From the NCBI GenBank assembly GCA_964619535.1, contig CAZUEX010000002.1:248001-312000 (forward strand): DNA of 64,000 nt, read 5' to 3'. The stretch is from Leptonema sp964619535 (lineage in GTDB: Bacteria > Spirochaetota > Leptospiria > Leptospirales > Leptonemataceae). Below the pieces are notes generated by a model. It was not told the origin of the DNA, ran no database searches, and was given only the letters and a program-made list of their open reading frames with translations. Below, piece by piece: positions 44,851 through 54,800 of the stretch. Both the position numbers and the translations under genes were made by a program. Numbering within the stretch: the stretch's first letter is position 1; each line of letters opens with the position of its first letter.

Positions 44851-45864
44851 ATGAAAACCAGGTATCATGAAATCGCCGAAGGCACCGTGCCATATATTAT
44901 CGCAGAGATCGGCTTGAACCATAATGGCCAGGAAGAGCTGGCTTTGCGGATGATTGAAGAGGCCAGCCGCAGTGGTGCCCATTGCGTGAAGTTTCAGCTC
45001 TATAAGACGGAGCTCTTTATCGATTCAGGCAGCGGTGGAGAATCGGTTCATGACTTCTTTCGTCAGTTTGAGCTGTCAGCGGATGCCTGGAAGAGGCTGG
45101 CCAGGGCTGCCGATGCCAACGGGGTGGACTTCCTCTGTTCTGTCTTTGATGCCGAATCGCTTTGTCTTTACAGGGAGCTGCTGGATCAGGCACCATCCGA
45201 AAAACATCTGCTGAAGATCGCCTCTACAGACCTCACGAATCGCATATTGCTTGAGCAGGCTCGTGCGATGGGGTTTGGCATTCTGCTTTCTACCGGTGCT
45301 TCATCTGAAGAAGAGGTGGCCAGAACGCTGCAGTGGATTGGCAAACCGGCCGTCCTGTTTCAGTGCGTCTCGTCGTATCCGGCCGATCCGTCTGACTATA
45401 ACCTCAACCTGCTTCCTGCCTGGAAAGAACGCTACGGCTGCCAGGTTGGTGTGTCGGACCACTGTGAGTCGTTGACGGTATCGGTAGCGGCGGCGGCCAT
45501 GGGGGCCGTTGCCATCGAAAGGCATTTCACGATAGATCGAGGTCTTCCCGGTCCCGACCAGGCCCTGTCCTCCACGCCTGATCAACTGCGCGAACTGCGT
45601 CAGACGGTGGAGATTGTACAGGCAGCAAAAGGCAACGGCATCAAAAGCTGCACGGACCCGGAGCAAAACGTGCGTCTTCTGGGACGGCGTTCTCTCTTCT
45701 ATAGTCGTTCGTTATCGGCCGGCCATCGCCTGGAGCTGGACGATATCCTGGCGCTTCGCCCTGGCGACGGGGTGCCTGTGGATCAATATACCCTGTTCAT
45801 GGGCAGGGTCTTGAAGCATGACGTCCAGGCCGGTGGTCGGCTTGATCCCGGGGATTTCACTTGA
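44851..45864 (+). CDS. neuB: N-acetylneuraminate/nonulosonate synthase
   Basis: Condenses an N-acetyl-hexosamine-type sugar with phosphoenolpyruvate to a nine-carbon sialic-like acid. 337 aa. The NeuB TIM barrel reads YIIAEIGLNHNGQEELALRMIEEA and GAHCVKFQLYKTE, then FLCSVFDAESL, LLKIASTDLTN, LLSTGASSEEEV, QCVSSYPADPSDYNL, GVSDHC and AIERHFTIDRGLPGPDQALSS, so barrel and metal-site residues are intact. The last 60 residues form an antifreeze-like SAF domain (LFYSRSLSAGHRLELDDILALRP). No neuA, neuC or legionaminate/pseudaminate genes surround it. Which nonulosonic acid is made cannot be told. It sits between trpG and hemL, so its expression may follow theirs. Confidence 0.92.
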   Translation: MKTRYHEIAEGTVPYIIAEIGLNHNGQEELALRMIEEASRSGAHCVKFQLYKTELFIDSGSGGESVHDFFRQFELSADAWKRLARAADANGVDFLCSVFDAESLCLYRELLDQAPSEKHLLKIASTDLTNRILLEQARAMGFGILLSTGASSEEEVARTLQWIGKPAVLFQCVSSYPADPSDYNLNLLPAWKERYGCQVGVSDHCESLTVSVAAAAMGAVAIERHFTIDRGLPGPDQALSSTPDQLRELRQTVEIVQAAKGNGIKSCTDPEQNVRLLGRRSLFYSRSLSAGHRLELDDILALRPGDGVPVDQYTLFMGRVLKHDVQAGGRLDPGDFT

Positions 45865-45894
45865 TCGCCTCTGCCAGTTGAAAACTCTAACCAT

Positions 45895-47169
45895 GTGAAC
45901 CGTGGTCGAAGCGAAACGCTCTATCAAGAAGCCTGTCAGTATATTCCGGGCGGTGTAAACAGCCCTGTGCGTGCCTTTCAGTCCGTTGGCGGTACGCCTG
46001 TCTTTATGCAGAAAGGGGAGGGCTGCTACCTGACCGATGTCGATGGGAACCGCTATCTTGATTTCTGCTGTTCCTGGGGGCCGTTAATTGCCGGACATCG
46101 ACCTGCACCCGTGGTGCAGGCCCTGCAGGAACAGATCGACGAATGCCTGACAACGGGGACTCCCGGTCCGAAAGAAGTGGAGCTTGCCCGCCTGCTTGTT
46201 GAGGGGGTATCGCGGGATGTGAAGTCGGTGCAGCGCGTACGCTTTGTAAGCTCTGGCACCGAAGCCGTGATGAGCGCCCTTCGTCTTGCACGCGGTTTTA
46301 CCGGGCGAAAGCGAATCGTCAAGTTTGAGGGATGTTATCATGGTCACTCCGATTCGCTGCTTGTAAAGGCCGGTTCAGGCCTGGTCACATCCGGTCAACC
46401 TGACTCAGCCGGTGTGCCCGAAGAATTCGTTCATCATACCATCGTTCTGCCATTAGCCGATCAAGAGGCCGTAGAAAACCTCTTTGCCCGGGAAGGCGAT
46501 GACATTGCCTGTGTCATTATGGAGCCGGTTCCTGCCAACAACGGCCTTCTGATACAGAACCCTGAATATCTTACGTTTCTTCGCCAGATCACGAAAAAGC
46601 ATGGCTCGCTTCTCATCTTTGATGAAGTGATCAACGGCTTTCGGCTGCAGTTTTCCGGTGCTGCCGGCTACTACGGCATCGAGCCCGATCTCGTAACCTA
46701 TGGTAAGATCGTGGGCGGTGGCCTGCCGGTGGGTGCCTTTGCAGGCCGGGCCGATATTCTCGACAAGATTGCTCCGCTGGGGCCCGTATATCAGGCCGGT
46801 ACCCTGAGCGGCAATCCGATGGCTATGGCTGCGGGGCTTGCACAGCTTTCGATGCTAACGCCGGAATTCTATAAGGATCTCGAAGAAAAAGGACAGTATC
46901 TGGAAGAACAGTTTAACCGGCTCGATCTTCCTCTTCGTATGTGCAGGGTGGGATCGATCTTCTGGCTGTATGCCTCAGAGGAGCGCCCCGTCCGAGCTGA
47001 CCAGATCAACCGCGAATCCATGAAGACCTATGCTGCCTTTTTCCATCACTGTCTGGATCGTGGCATCTATCTGGCGCCATCCGGGTACGAGGTGGGCTTT
47101 CTGAGCTCTCCCGTGCAGAAGTCCGATCTGGACAAGTTCCTCGGTGTGGCGGAAGAGTTTCGCCCCTGA
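45895..47169 (+). CDS. hemL: Glutamate-1-semialdehyde 2,1-aminomutase
   Basis: PLP enzyme forming 5-aminolevulinate in the C5 haem route. 424 aa from a GTG at 45895. Motifs are YIPGGVNSPVRAFQSVGGTP at the N-terminus, VSSGTEAVMSALRLARGFTGR, LIFDEVINGFR, and YGKIVGGGLPVGAFAGR with the PLP-binding Lys. The usual C-terminal LSPSQFEA-type segment appears as YLAPSGYEVGFLS. This, hemE and the two genes in between make a haem locus. An 18-bp gap leads to the sensor kinase. Confidence 0.97.
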   Translation: MNRGRSETLYQEACQYIPGGVNSPVRAFQSVGGTPVFMQKGEGCYLTDVDGNRYLDFCCSWGPLIAGHRPAPVVQALQEQIDECLTTGTPGPKEVELARLLVEGVSRDVKSVQRVRFVSSGTEAVMSALRLARGFTGRKRIVKFEGCYHGHSDSLLVKAGSGLVTSGQPDSAGVPEEFVHHTIVLPLADQEAVENLFAREGDDIACVIMEPVPANNGLLIQNPEYLTFLRQITKKHGSLLIFDEVINGFRLQFSGAAGYYGIEPDLVTYGKIVGGGLPVGAFAGRADILDKIAPLGPVYQAGTLSGNPMAMAAGLAQLSMLTPEFYKDLEEKGQYLEEQFNRLDLPLRMCRVGSIFWLYASEERPVRADQINRESMKTYAAFFHHCLDRGIYLAPSGYEVGFLSSPVQKSDLDKFLGVAEEFRP

Positions 47170-47187
47170 TGGCCGAAAAGACGCTGT

Positions 47188-48375
47188 ATGAAGGAATGGC
47201 AGGAAAGGGCGTTCGCACAGCCAGGACTGTATCTGGGGTTGCTGTTTCTTGTCATCTCTGCACAGCTTTTCTGGTGGCTGCTTTTCTTTGCCGAGATACG
47301 CTTTGCCCTTGTACACGTCCAGGATGAAAGGGATCGTATTCTGGAGATGGCATTAAATGGCGATCCTGGCCTTTCTGCACCGCCGTATATGGAATACCGC
47401 GATGGTCGTTACGTAGTGGATCCGGACGTGGTGGCAGCGCGAAGGCATGAGCGAGATCGCAATGTTGTGATGCTTGTGGCCGAGGCCTCGTTTTTTCTGG
47501 CCGTCTTTGGCATTGTTTCCATCTTTCTCATGCGCCTTTACCGAAGCGAAAGAAACATGGCAAAGGAGCAGGAACTCTTTCTCAATTCTTTTACACATGA
47601 ACTGAAAACGCCGCTCGCTGCCATCAAGCTCAATCTACAGACCTTGAAGCGGCGTCCGGATCACAGCAGAACGGCAGAACTGGTGGATGGCTCCCTGCGC
47701 GAGGTGGAGATACTGAACCGACGTATCAGTGAAATCCTGCTCGGAGGAGAGCTGTCTTCCGAGCAGAAAACGGCGGAAATGAACGGAACAGGCGAAGGCA
47801 CGGATGTATTCTCGGTGCTGGAGCGTACTGTACTGGAGCTGCAGTCTCTGATAAAAGAAAGACAGGCTGTGATCGATGTGGGCTGGCTTCCTCCGGTAAA
47901 GGGCCGCCTGCGCAGTCTTCTGCCTTCGGGCAAGACCATCCCCGAACCCGTCATTCTAAAGCGAATCAACGAAAACGGCAGCCTTGTTCGCGAGGCCCTG
48001 CAAACGCTACAGCTGCTGGAAGAAAGACGTCTGCATATCGAAGCAAGAGAGCTTGGCAGCGTTCTTACGGAACTTATCAGCAACGCACTGCTTTATGCGA
48101 CGCCTCCGGTCCATCTGCAGATCCTGTTGAGGCAAAAGGGGCGCTGGTTGCAGATGTATTTTATTGATGATGGCCCGGGCATCCCCTACAGCGAAAGAAA
48201 GAACATCTTTCGCCCGATGGTTCGTCTGCAACGGAATGGCTTTGTGCCCGGTACGGGAATGGGCCTTGCAAACGTGAAGGCCATGCTAAAGCGGCGCCAT
48301 GGGTGTATCAACCTTCTGCCCTCCCAGAAAGGGGCCCGTTTCCTTGTAGAGATCTTGTTCAGGAGTCATGGATGA
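47188..48375 (+). CDS. Sensor histidine kinase of the haem locus (HemK-like)
   Basis: 395 aa. Membrane segments lie at about residues 11-36 and 92-114, enclosing an outer domain of only about 55 residues. The H-box is FTHELKTPLAAI with phospho-accepting His near residue 136; the catalytic part has ELISNALLYA (N-box), DDGPGIPYSERKNIF and GTGMGLANVKAMLKR. Its position, between hemL and hemE and overlapping the response regulator by ATGA, matches the HemKR system of Leptospira, which controls haem metabolism; that identity is inferred from context and not proven by sequence here. A 75-residue insertion between H-box and N-box makes the dimerisation/ATPase linker long. Confidence 0.92.
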   Translation: MKEWQERAFAQPGLYLGLLFLVISAQLFWWLLFFAEIRFALVHVQDERDRILEMALNGDPGLSAPPYMEYRDGRYVVDPDVVAARRHERDRNVVMLVAEASFFLAVFGIVSIFLMRLYRSERNMAKEQELFLNSFTHELKTPLAAIKLNLQTLKRRPDHSRTAELVDGSLREVEILNRRISEILLGGELSSEQKTAEMNGTGEGTDVFSVLERTVLELQSLIKERQAVIDVGWLPPVKGRLRSLLPSGKTIPEPVILKRINENGSLVREALQTLQLLEERRLHIEARELGSVLTELISNALLYATPPVHLQILLRQKGRWLQMYFIDDGPGIPYSERKNIFRPMVRLQRNGFVPGTGMGLANVKAMLKRRHGCINLLPSQKGARFLVEILFRSHG

Positions 48376-49076
48376 AACCCAGGATACTTCTGGTAGAAGA
48401 TGAGCCCGTCCTGCGATCGGGCATTCGTATGAATCTGGAGGATGAGGGCTACGAAGTCGAAACCTTCGAAAGTGCCGATAGCTTTGTTGCAGAAAAGGAA
48501 GCGATCCTTTCTGATAAAAATCCTTATGATCTGGCCGTTCTGGACATGATGCTTCCCGGTAAACTGCAGGGCCTCGATCTATGCCGCCTGCTTCGTTCTC
48601 GCTGGTCTTTGCCCATCGTCTTTCTGACGGCGCGCAACAAGCTGGAGCATAAGCTCGAAGCCTTTGAGTCAGGCGCCGAGGACTACATTACCAAGCCTTT
48701 TGAGCTGGAGGAGCTTCTTGCCCGTATACGGGTCAGGCTGCGTAAAGCCATGCCCGAGCCGAGGATTGGTTCTTATCGTCTGGATTTCAGTCGTGACATG
48801 GCCGTGCATGTCGTTACCGGAGAAGAGGTACGTTTTACCGAAAAGGAGATCGGTATACTGAAACTGATGCTTGCCTCGCGTGGTCGTCCGGTCCGGCGCG
48901 ATGAGATCCTGGATCGTGTATGGGGGACGGCTGAGTTTCCCACGAATCGCACGATCGATAACTTTATTCTGAAATTTCGCCGCATCTTCGAAGAGGATCC
49001 GGCCCATCCAAGGCTGTTTATTACGCGGCACGGTCGCGGATATGAGCTTGCCCCGGAAGGCGAAGAAGAAAAATAA
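48372..49076 (+). CDS. OmpR-type response regulator of the haem locus (HemR-like)
   Basis: 234 aa from the ATG at 48372, chosen because AGGAG lies 6 nt before it. The receiver has the acidic pair EDEP, phospho-acceptor Asp near residue 57 in LAVLDMMLPG, T in FLTARN and K in YITKPFE. The C-terminal OmpR/PhoB winged helix contains VRFTEKEIGILKLMLASRGRPVRRDEIL and TIDNFILKFRRIFEEDP with the recognition helix. It overlaps the kinase stop (ATGA) and is followed by hemE after 4 bp. In Leptospira the equivalent HemR controls hem and haem-oxygenase genes; transfer of this role is inferred. No DNA target site can be assigned from the window. Confidence 0.93.
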   Translation: MKPRILLVEDEPVLRSGIRMNLEDEGYEVETFESADSFVAEKEAILSDKNPYDLAVLDMMLPGKLQGLDLCRLLRSRWSLPIVFLTARNKLEHKLEAFESGAEDYITKPFELEELLARIRVRLRKAMPEPRIGSYRLDFSRDMAVHVVTGEEVRFTEKEIGILKLMLASRGRPVRRDEILDRVWGTAEFPTNRTIDNFILKFRRIFEEDPAHPRLFITRHGRGYELAPEGEEEK

Positions 49077-49080
49077 GACC

Positions 49081-50115
49081 GTGTCACAGTCCATCCTTAT
49101 CCAGGCCCTGAAGGGGCAAAGATGCAATCGAATTCCTTTCTGGTACATGCGTCAGGCCGGCCGTTACCTGCCCGAATACAATGAGATACGCAGGGGGCGG
49201 ACCTTTCTTGAGATGTCCACCAATGCCGATCTTGCCTATGAGATTACGATACAGCCACACCGGCGTTTTCAAAACGACGGCCTGATCCTCTTTGCCGATA
49301 TTCTTACACCGCTCCATGCCTGCGGGATTCCCCTGCATTTCGAAGAGAAGCGGGGCCCCGTTCTTGAGCGTAGGATCGCCTCTGAGGACGACCTTCATCT
49401 TCTCGATCATTTTACACCGTCCGAGCAGTGTTCGTATGTGGGCCAGACCCTGACACGCCTTGTTTCCTATGCGGAGGCCCAGGCGGAAAGGCCGGCCGTG
49501 CTTGGCTTTGCAGGTGCCCCTTTTACGATGGCTTCGTATTTGATTGAAGGGGGAACATCCAAAAAATTCGAGAAGATTCGCTCGATGATGTTCGGTCAGC
49601 CAGACCTCTTCAAGGCCCTGTGTAACAGGCTGGTTGACATGACGGTTGATTATCTGCGCTACCAGTTCCAGAGTGGTGCGGAGGCCGTGCAGCTCTTTGA
49701 CAGCTGGGCAGGAATCCTTTCAGCCGATCAGTACAACGAATTTGCCGGTTGCTATACAGAAGAGATTATCCGGCGGCTGAAATCCGAGTTTGACCGTCCC
49801 ATCATCCTTTTCGTTGGTGGAGGCCATCATCTGCTTCCTGAGATGGTCGGGCAGAATCCCGATGCCATCAGCCTGGACTGGCGTGTTCGTCCCGAAGACG
49901 TAAAACAGATACCGCCACAGATAGCCATCCAGGGGAATCTCGATCCCCTCTATCTATATGGAAGCAGGGATCGGGTGATTCGTGAAACGAAGGCCGTCCT
50001 GGACCGTTTTGCCTCTCGTCCCGGTTATGTCTTCAATCTGGGACACGGCATTCATCCGGCCTCACCACTTGAAAACGTCGAGGCCATGATCGAAACGGTT
50101 CGAAGCTACCGATAA
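49081..50115 (+). CDS. hemE: Uroporphyrinogen decarboxylase
   Basis: Converts uroporphyrinogen III to coproporphyrinogen III. 344 aa from the GTG at 49081, 4 bp after the regulator stop. An ATG at 49042 would overlap that gene and add 13 basic residues not found in homologues. Motifs are IPFWYMRQAGRYLPEY, FADILTPLHACGI, GFAGAPFTMASYLIEGG, LFDSWAGILS, SLDWRVRPE and FNLGHGIHP. Cotranscription with hemL and the kinase-regulator pair is likely. A terminator hairpin follows at 50133-50155. Confidence 0.96.
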   Translation: MSQSILIQALKGQRCNRIPFWYMRQAGRYLPEYNEIRRGRTFLEMSTNADLAYEITIQPHRRFQNDGLILFADILTPLHACGIPLHFEEKRGPVLERRIASEDDLHLLDHFTPSEQCSYVGQTLTRLVSYAEAQAERPAVLGFAGAPFTMASYLIEGGTSKKFEKIRSMMFGQPDLFKALCNRLVDMTVDYLRYQFQSGAEAVQLFDSWAGILSADQYNEFAGCYTEEIIRRLKSEFDRPIILFVGGGHHLLPEMVGQNPDAISLDWRVRPEDVKQIPPQIAIQGNLDPLYLYGSRDRVIRETKAVLDRFASRPGYVFNLGHGIHPASPLENVEAMIETVRSYR

Positions 50116-50132
50116 AGCGCCTTTCTGGCCGA

Positions 50133-50155
50133 CCAGACCGTTTCTGGCTTTTTTG
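50133..50155 (+). terminator. Intrinsic terminator after hemE
   Basis: CCAGA (50133-50137), loop CCGTT, TCTGG (50143-50147), then CTTTTTTG. The stem is short, but six T residues follow directly and it lies 18 bp past the hemE stop, closing the trp/neuB/haem transcript. Confidence 0.6.
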
Positions 50156-50166
50156 TCGGTTTTGTG

Positions 50167-50184
50167 ATTGACAAATCAGTCAAT
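50167..50184. promoter_or_regulatory. 18-bp dyad upstream of flavin monooxygenase
   Basis: ATTGAC-AAATCA-GTCAAT is a perfect 6-bp inverted repeat with a 6-bp centre, 36 bp before the monooxygenase start. A second, overlapping dyad (TGATT-GACA-AATCA) lies in it. TTGAC-N-GTCAA arrangements are usual for TetR-family operators. No TetR gene lies nearby. A -10 box is not obvious. Confidence 0.45.
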
Positions 50185-50219
50185 TGCGCTTCCCCTCGGA
50201 TAAAAGGAGTGGCAGGACT

Positions 50220-51728
50220 ATGCAAACGGAGAATAAGGCACGGCGCCGTCCTTCCGTCATCGTAATCGGAGCCGGAATGACAGGGATCCTCGTTGCCATC
50301 AAGCTAAGAGAGAAGGGGATCGACGATATTACGATTCTTGAGAAGAAGGAAAAGGTGGGGGGCACCTGGAGAGAGAACACCTATCCAGGCGTAGCCTGTG
50401 ACATCCCCGCCCACATGTACACGTATTCATTTGAACCGAATCCGGACTGGAGCCATCGCTTTGCACACGGAGATGAGATTCAGGCCTACTTCGAACGGGT
50501 CAGTGAAAAATACGGGGTGACTCCCCTGGTGCGCTTTCATGAGGCCGTTACCTCTGCACGCTACGCGGATGCCCGCTGGACGGTGAAAACGAGCCAGGGG
50601 AATACCTATACGGCCGATTTTGTTGTCTGTGCTACCGGTATTCTACACCATCCGGCCATCCCGGACATTGAAGGTCTGGACGACTTTAAAGGCCCGAAAT
50701 TCCATACGGCCCGTTGGGATCACAGCGTCGACTTCAAGGGAAAGACCGTAGGCATCATCGGCACCGGCTCTACAGCATCGCAGGTCATTCCGGAACTTGT
50801 GAAGGTGGCCGATTCCGTTGTGGTATTTCAGCGAACTCCGCAGTGGATCGTAAGGGTTCCCGATCGCCGCTACAGCGAATCGTCGAAGCAGCGCTGGCGC
50901 AGAAATCCACTTCTGCCTGCACTGTATCACTATCTCTATACAAAGGCCGTCGAGCATACCTTTTCAAAGGCCGTCATCGGCAAGTGGTTCCAGCATAAGC
51001 TGGCCGACTTTCTCTGCCGTAGAAACCTGAAAAAGAGTGTGAAGGATCCTGAGCTACGAGCCAAACTGACGCCGAACTACAGGGTGGGTTGTAAGCGCAT
51101 CATCGTAAACTCTACGTTTTACGATGCCATCCAGAAGCCCAATGCCCATCTGGTTACAGAGGGGATCGATCATATCGAACCACGAGGCGTTGTTACAAAA
51201 GATGGAAAACTGCATGAACTCGATATACTTGTTCTTTCTACAGGCTTTCATCCGTTTAACTTCATGCGTCCGATGGATCTGCGTGGGGTGAATGGTGATA
51301 TCGAACAGACCTGGGCCAAAAAGGTGCAGGCCTATCGATCCATCTTTATTCCCGGTTATCCGAACTTCTTTCTGATGCTTGGCCCGAATACTCCCATTGG
51401 TAACTTTTCGGTGATTGCCATGAGTGAGGTGCAGACACAGTACATCCTCAAGGTCATTGATCGCTGGTGTAACGAGGAGTTCGATGCCATCGATGCCCGT
51501 CCCGAGGCGCTGAAGGCCTACAACGACTATCTGAAGGCAGGCATGGGCAAGACGGTCTGGGTAGGGGGATGCCAGAGCTGGTATCTCGATGCTGACGGAG
51601 ATCCGGCCATGTGGCCCTATACCTGGAAGCAATGGGTGAAAGAGATGTCAGAGCCCGATATGCGTGACTTTAAAACCTACACGGTAGGGCGTCCCGAACT
51701 TGCCCTGGCAGGCTCAGGACGCAGCTGA
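50220..51728 (+). CDS. Flavin-containing (Baeyer-Villiger type) monooxygenase
   Basis: Uses NADPH and O2 with a flavin to oxygenate a ketone or related substrate. 502 aa from the ATG at 50220, preceded by AAAGGAG and AGGA at good spacing. The first Rossmann motif is VIVIGAGMTGILVAIKLRE, the second is GKTVGIIGTGSTASQVIPEL, and VGGTWRENTYPGVACDIPAHMYTY is typical of class B monooxygenases. The fingerprint region FKGPKFHTARWDHSVDFKG holds the FxGxxxHTxxW pattern of Baeyer-Villiger enzymes with slight variation. It belongs with cyclohexanone/4-hydroxyacetophenone-type proteins; substrate unknown. A possible TetR-type operator precedes it. Confidence 0.92.
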   Translation: MQTENKARRRPSVIVIGAGMTGILVAIKLREKGIDDITILEKKEKVGGTWRENTYPGVACDIPAHMYTYSFEPNPDWSHRFAHGDEIQAYFERVSEKYGVTPLVRFHEAVTSARYADARWTVKTSQGNTYTADFVVCATGILHHPAIPDIEGLDDFKGPKFHTARWDHSVDFKGKTVGIIGTGSTASQVIPELVKVADSVVVFQRTPQWIVRVPDRRYSESSKQRWRRNPLLPALYHYLYTKAVEHTFSKAVIGKWFQHKLADFLCRRNLKKSVKDPELRAKLTPNYRVGCKRIIVNSTFYDAIQKPNAHLVTEGIDHIEPRGVVTKDGKLHELDILVLSTGFHPFNFMRPMDLRGVNGDIEQTWAKKVQAYRSIFIPGYPNFFLMLGPNTPIGNFSVIAMSEVQTQYILKVIDRWCNEEFDAIDARPEALKAYNDYLKAGMGKTVWVGGCQSWYLDADGDPAMWPYTWKQWVKEMSEPDMRDFKTYTVGRPELALAGSGRS

Positions 51729-51736
51729 CATGCTTC

Positions 51737-51770
51737 CGTTTCCTGCCGCTTATAGCGGACAGGGAACGGG
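51737..51770. terminator. Strong hairpin between convergent monooxygenase and carB
   Basis: Left arm 51737-51751 (CCGTTTCCTGCCGCT), loop TAT, right arm 51755-51770. The stem is about 15 bp with one bulged A and one G-T wobble. It lies 8 bp after the monooxygenase stop in an 89-bp gap before the convergent carB end, so it can serve both strands. The plus-strand tail has only TCTTTCCC, so U-tract support is modest. Confidence 0.55.
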
Positions 51771-51817
51771 GTCTTTCCCGCCTTCTCTCCCGGCCAATCT
51801 AACCGACAGGGCAGGGA

Positions 51818-54800
51818 TTAGCTGTGTATCTCCTGCAGGGAATGCACGGAGAATTTTCGATCCTGCATCTTCTTCAGACCGTTTACAAAGGCCTGGCTTC
51901 CTTCGAGCGTGGTAATGCAGAGGATACGGTTGCGGATGGCCTCCTGACGGATCAAAAAGGCATCATCACGTGTTTGCTGTGAATGCGGGATGTTGATGAT
52001 CAGGTGAATGTTTCCGTTCTTGATCTCATCCAGCGGGTTGGGGCTTTTGCCGTCGCGTAGCTTGTAAAGGGCTTCGATGGCAATGCCACGCTCTCGTAGA
52101 TACTCATGAGTGCCGGCCGTTCCATACAGCTTGTATCCCATGGCCAGAAGCGTTTTGGCCTCCTCTACCATATGCGGTTTGGCTGCATCGCTGACACTGA
52201 AGAACACTCCGGTGCCAGGACGTGGCAGACGTTCGCCTGCAGCAATGACCGCCTTCAGGTATGCCTCTTCGAAGGACTGGGCGATTCCCATCGCCTCTCC
52301 CGTTGATTTCATCTCCGGACCGAGAATGATATCGGCGCCTGCAAATCGCGAGAAGGGTAGAACCACCTCTTTTACGGCAATGAAGCCCGAAGGCTCTGGA
52401 AAGACGGGCAGTACATCCTTCAGCTTCTCACCACACATGATGCGCGTGGCAAGCTTGGCCAGCGGGATTCCCGTTGCCTTGCTGACAAAGGGCACCGTAC
52501 GCGAAGCACGGGGATTTACCTCGATGACATACAGGGTTCCATTCTGGATGGCGAACTGTATGTTCATGAGGCCTACGACCTGCAGCTCAACGGCCAGCTT
52601 GGTCGCCGCTTCGCGGATCTCCTCGATCATGGCATCGGGTATTTCTACAGGAGGTAGGGCACAGGCCGAATCGCCGGAATGCACACCGGCCTCTTCTATG
52701 TGGCGCATGATGCCTGCTACGTAGACGTCTTTTCCATCGGACAGGGCATCGACGTCCATCTCGATGGCATTCTCAAGAAAGCGATCGATCAAAACCGGAT
52801 GTTCCGGATTGATCGACTCTGCCTTTTTCATGAATTCAAGCAGCTGCTCCTCATCGTGCACAATGGCCATAGCCCGGCCGCCAAGAACATAGCTGGGGCG
52901 GACGAGGCAGGGATAGCCAATCTGAGAGGATTTCTGCAGGGCCTCTTCTACGTCGAAGGCAATGGCATTGGGCGGCTGGCGCAGACCGAGCTTTTCGATC
53001 ATCTGGGAGAACAGATCGCGGTCTTCGGCCCGGTCGATGGAGTCGGGGGATGTGCCGATGATGGGAATTCCAGCAGCGGCAAGCTCCTGTGCAAGGCGAA
53101 GCGGTGTCTGTCCACCAAACTGCACAATAACGCCGGAAGGCTTTTCGTTCTCGCATATATGAAGAACATCCTCTACCGTTAACGGCTCAAAATACAGAAC
53201 ATCGGATGTGTCATAGTCTGTGGAAACCGTTTCAGGGTTCGAGTTGACCATGATGGAGCGAATGCCCATATCCTTCAGGGCAAAGGAGGCATGGCAGCAG
53301 CAGTAGTCGAATTCAATGCCCTGGCCGATGCGGTTCGGCCCACCGCCCAGGATCATGATCTTCTTCGTATCGACAACGGCCGACTCATCCATCTCTTCGT
53401 AAGCAGAGTACAGATACGGCGTTTTCGCTTCAAACTCACCGCCGCAGGTATCGATACGGCGGAATACGGGCTTGATTCCGGCGCCGTTACGCCGCTTCTG
53501 CAGTTCGTCGGCAGCCTCTTTCAGCAGGCCAAGGATCTCTTTTCTGCGAACGGCAACGGGTTTGCTATCGTCCTGGATGATGCCCTCGATCGTAGCCCGG
53601 TTCATCAAGAAGGCAAGTTGGCGATCACTGTAGCCTTTTTCTTTCCAGATACGCAGCTCCTCGTCGCTGTGGATGCCTGTAAAGGCCAGCTCTTCTTCAA
53701 TCCAGTCTTCGAACTGATAGAGGAACCAGTAGTCGATGCCACAGAGATCGTGGATCTTCTGCAGAGGAAAGTCGATCTGGCCACGTCTGTGCATTTCGAT
53801 GGCCGTGCGGACGTCAAAGATGCGGTCCGGATTCGGCATCTTCAGGCTGTTCTCAAGATAGGCCACAAGGGTATTGCTTTTCAGATGCTCGTAGACCCGA
53901 AATAGCTCGTCCAGATTTCCATCGACGCCAAAGCCTGCCCGTCCTGTTTCGAGGGAGCGAAAGGCCTTCTGAAACGATGCCTGAAAGGTACGGCCAACGG
54001 CCATCGTTTCACCCACGGACTTCATCATGGATCCAAGCACCTTGCGCGAGCCCGGGAACTTCTCGAACGTAAAACGAGGAATCTTTGTAACGACGTAGTC
54101 GATGGTCGGTTCGAAGCTGGCCGGCGTTACCTTGGTAATATCGTTCTGAATCTCATCGAGCGTATAGCCGACCGCCAGAAGGGCCGCAATCTTTGCAATG
54201 GGGAAGCCCGTTGCCTTACTGGCCAGCGCCGAGGAACGCGATACCCGCGGATTCATCTCGATGACGACCATCTCACCGTTCTGCGGGTTGACGGCGAACT
54301 GGACGTTGGAGCCGCCTGTGTCCACGCCAATCTCGCGAATAATGGCAATGGCAGCATCGCGCATCTTCTGATACTGATCATCGGTGAGCGTTTGCTGTGG
54401 AGCGATGGTGATGGAATCGCCCGTATGCACGCCCATCGGATCGAGGTTTTCAATGGAGCAGATAATAACGACGTTATCGGCCGTGTCGCGCATGACCTCG
54501 AGCTCGTACTCTTTCCATCCCAGGATGGACTGTTCTACGAGGATCTGATGCGTGGGCGATGCATCGAGACCGCCCTGGCAGATGTCTTCAAATTCGGCCT
54601 CTGTAAAGGCAATGCCGCCCCCTGTACCTCCCAGTGTAAACGAGGGGCGAATGATCAGGGGCAGCCCCATCTTCTGGCGGAAGGCACGGGCTTCGCTCAT
54701 ACTGTCACAGAGGACGGATTCGGGCACGCTTAAGCCGATGGAGCGCATGGCCTCTTTGAATCGAGAACGCGATTCGGCCTTGTCGATGGCATCTGCGCTG

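Noticed and set aside
53291..53905. A 204-residue plus-strand frame opposite carB
   Set aside because: It lies wholly antisense to conserved carB ATP-grasp sequence and shows no protein motif.
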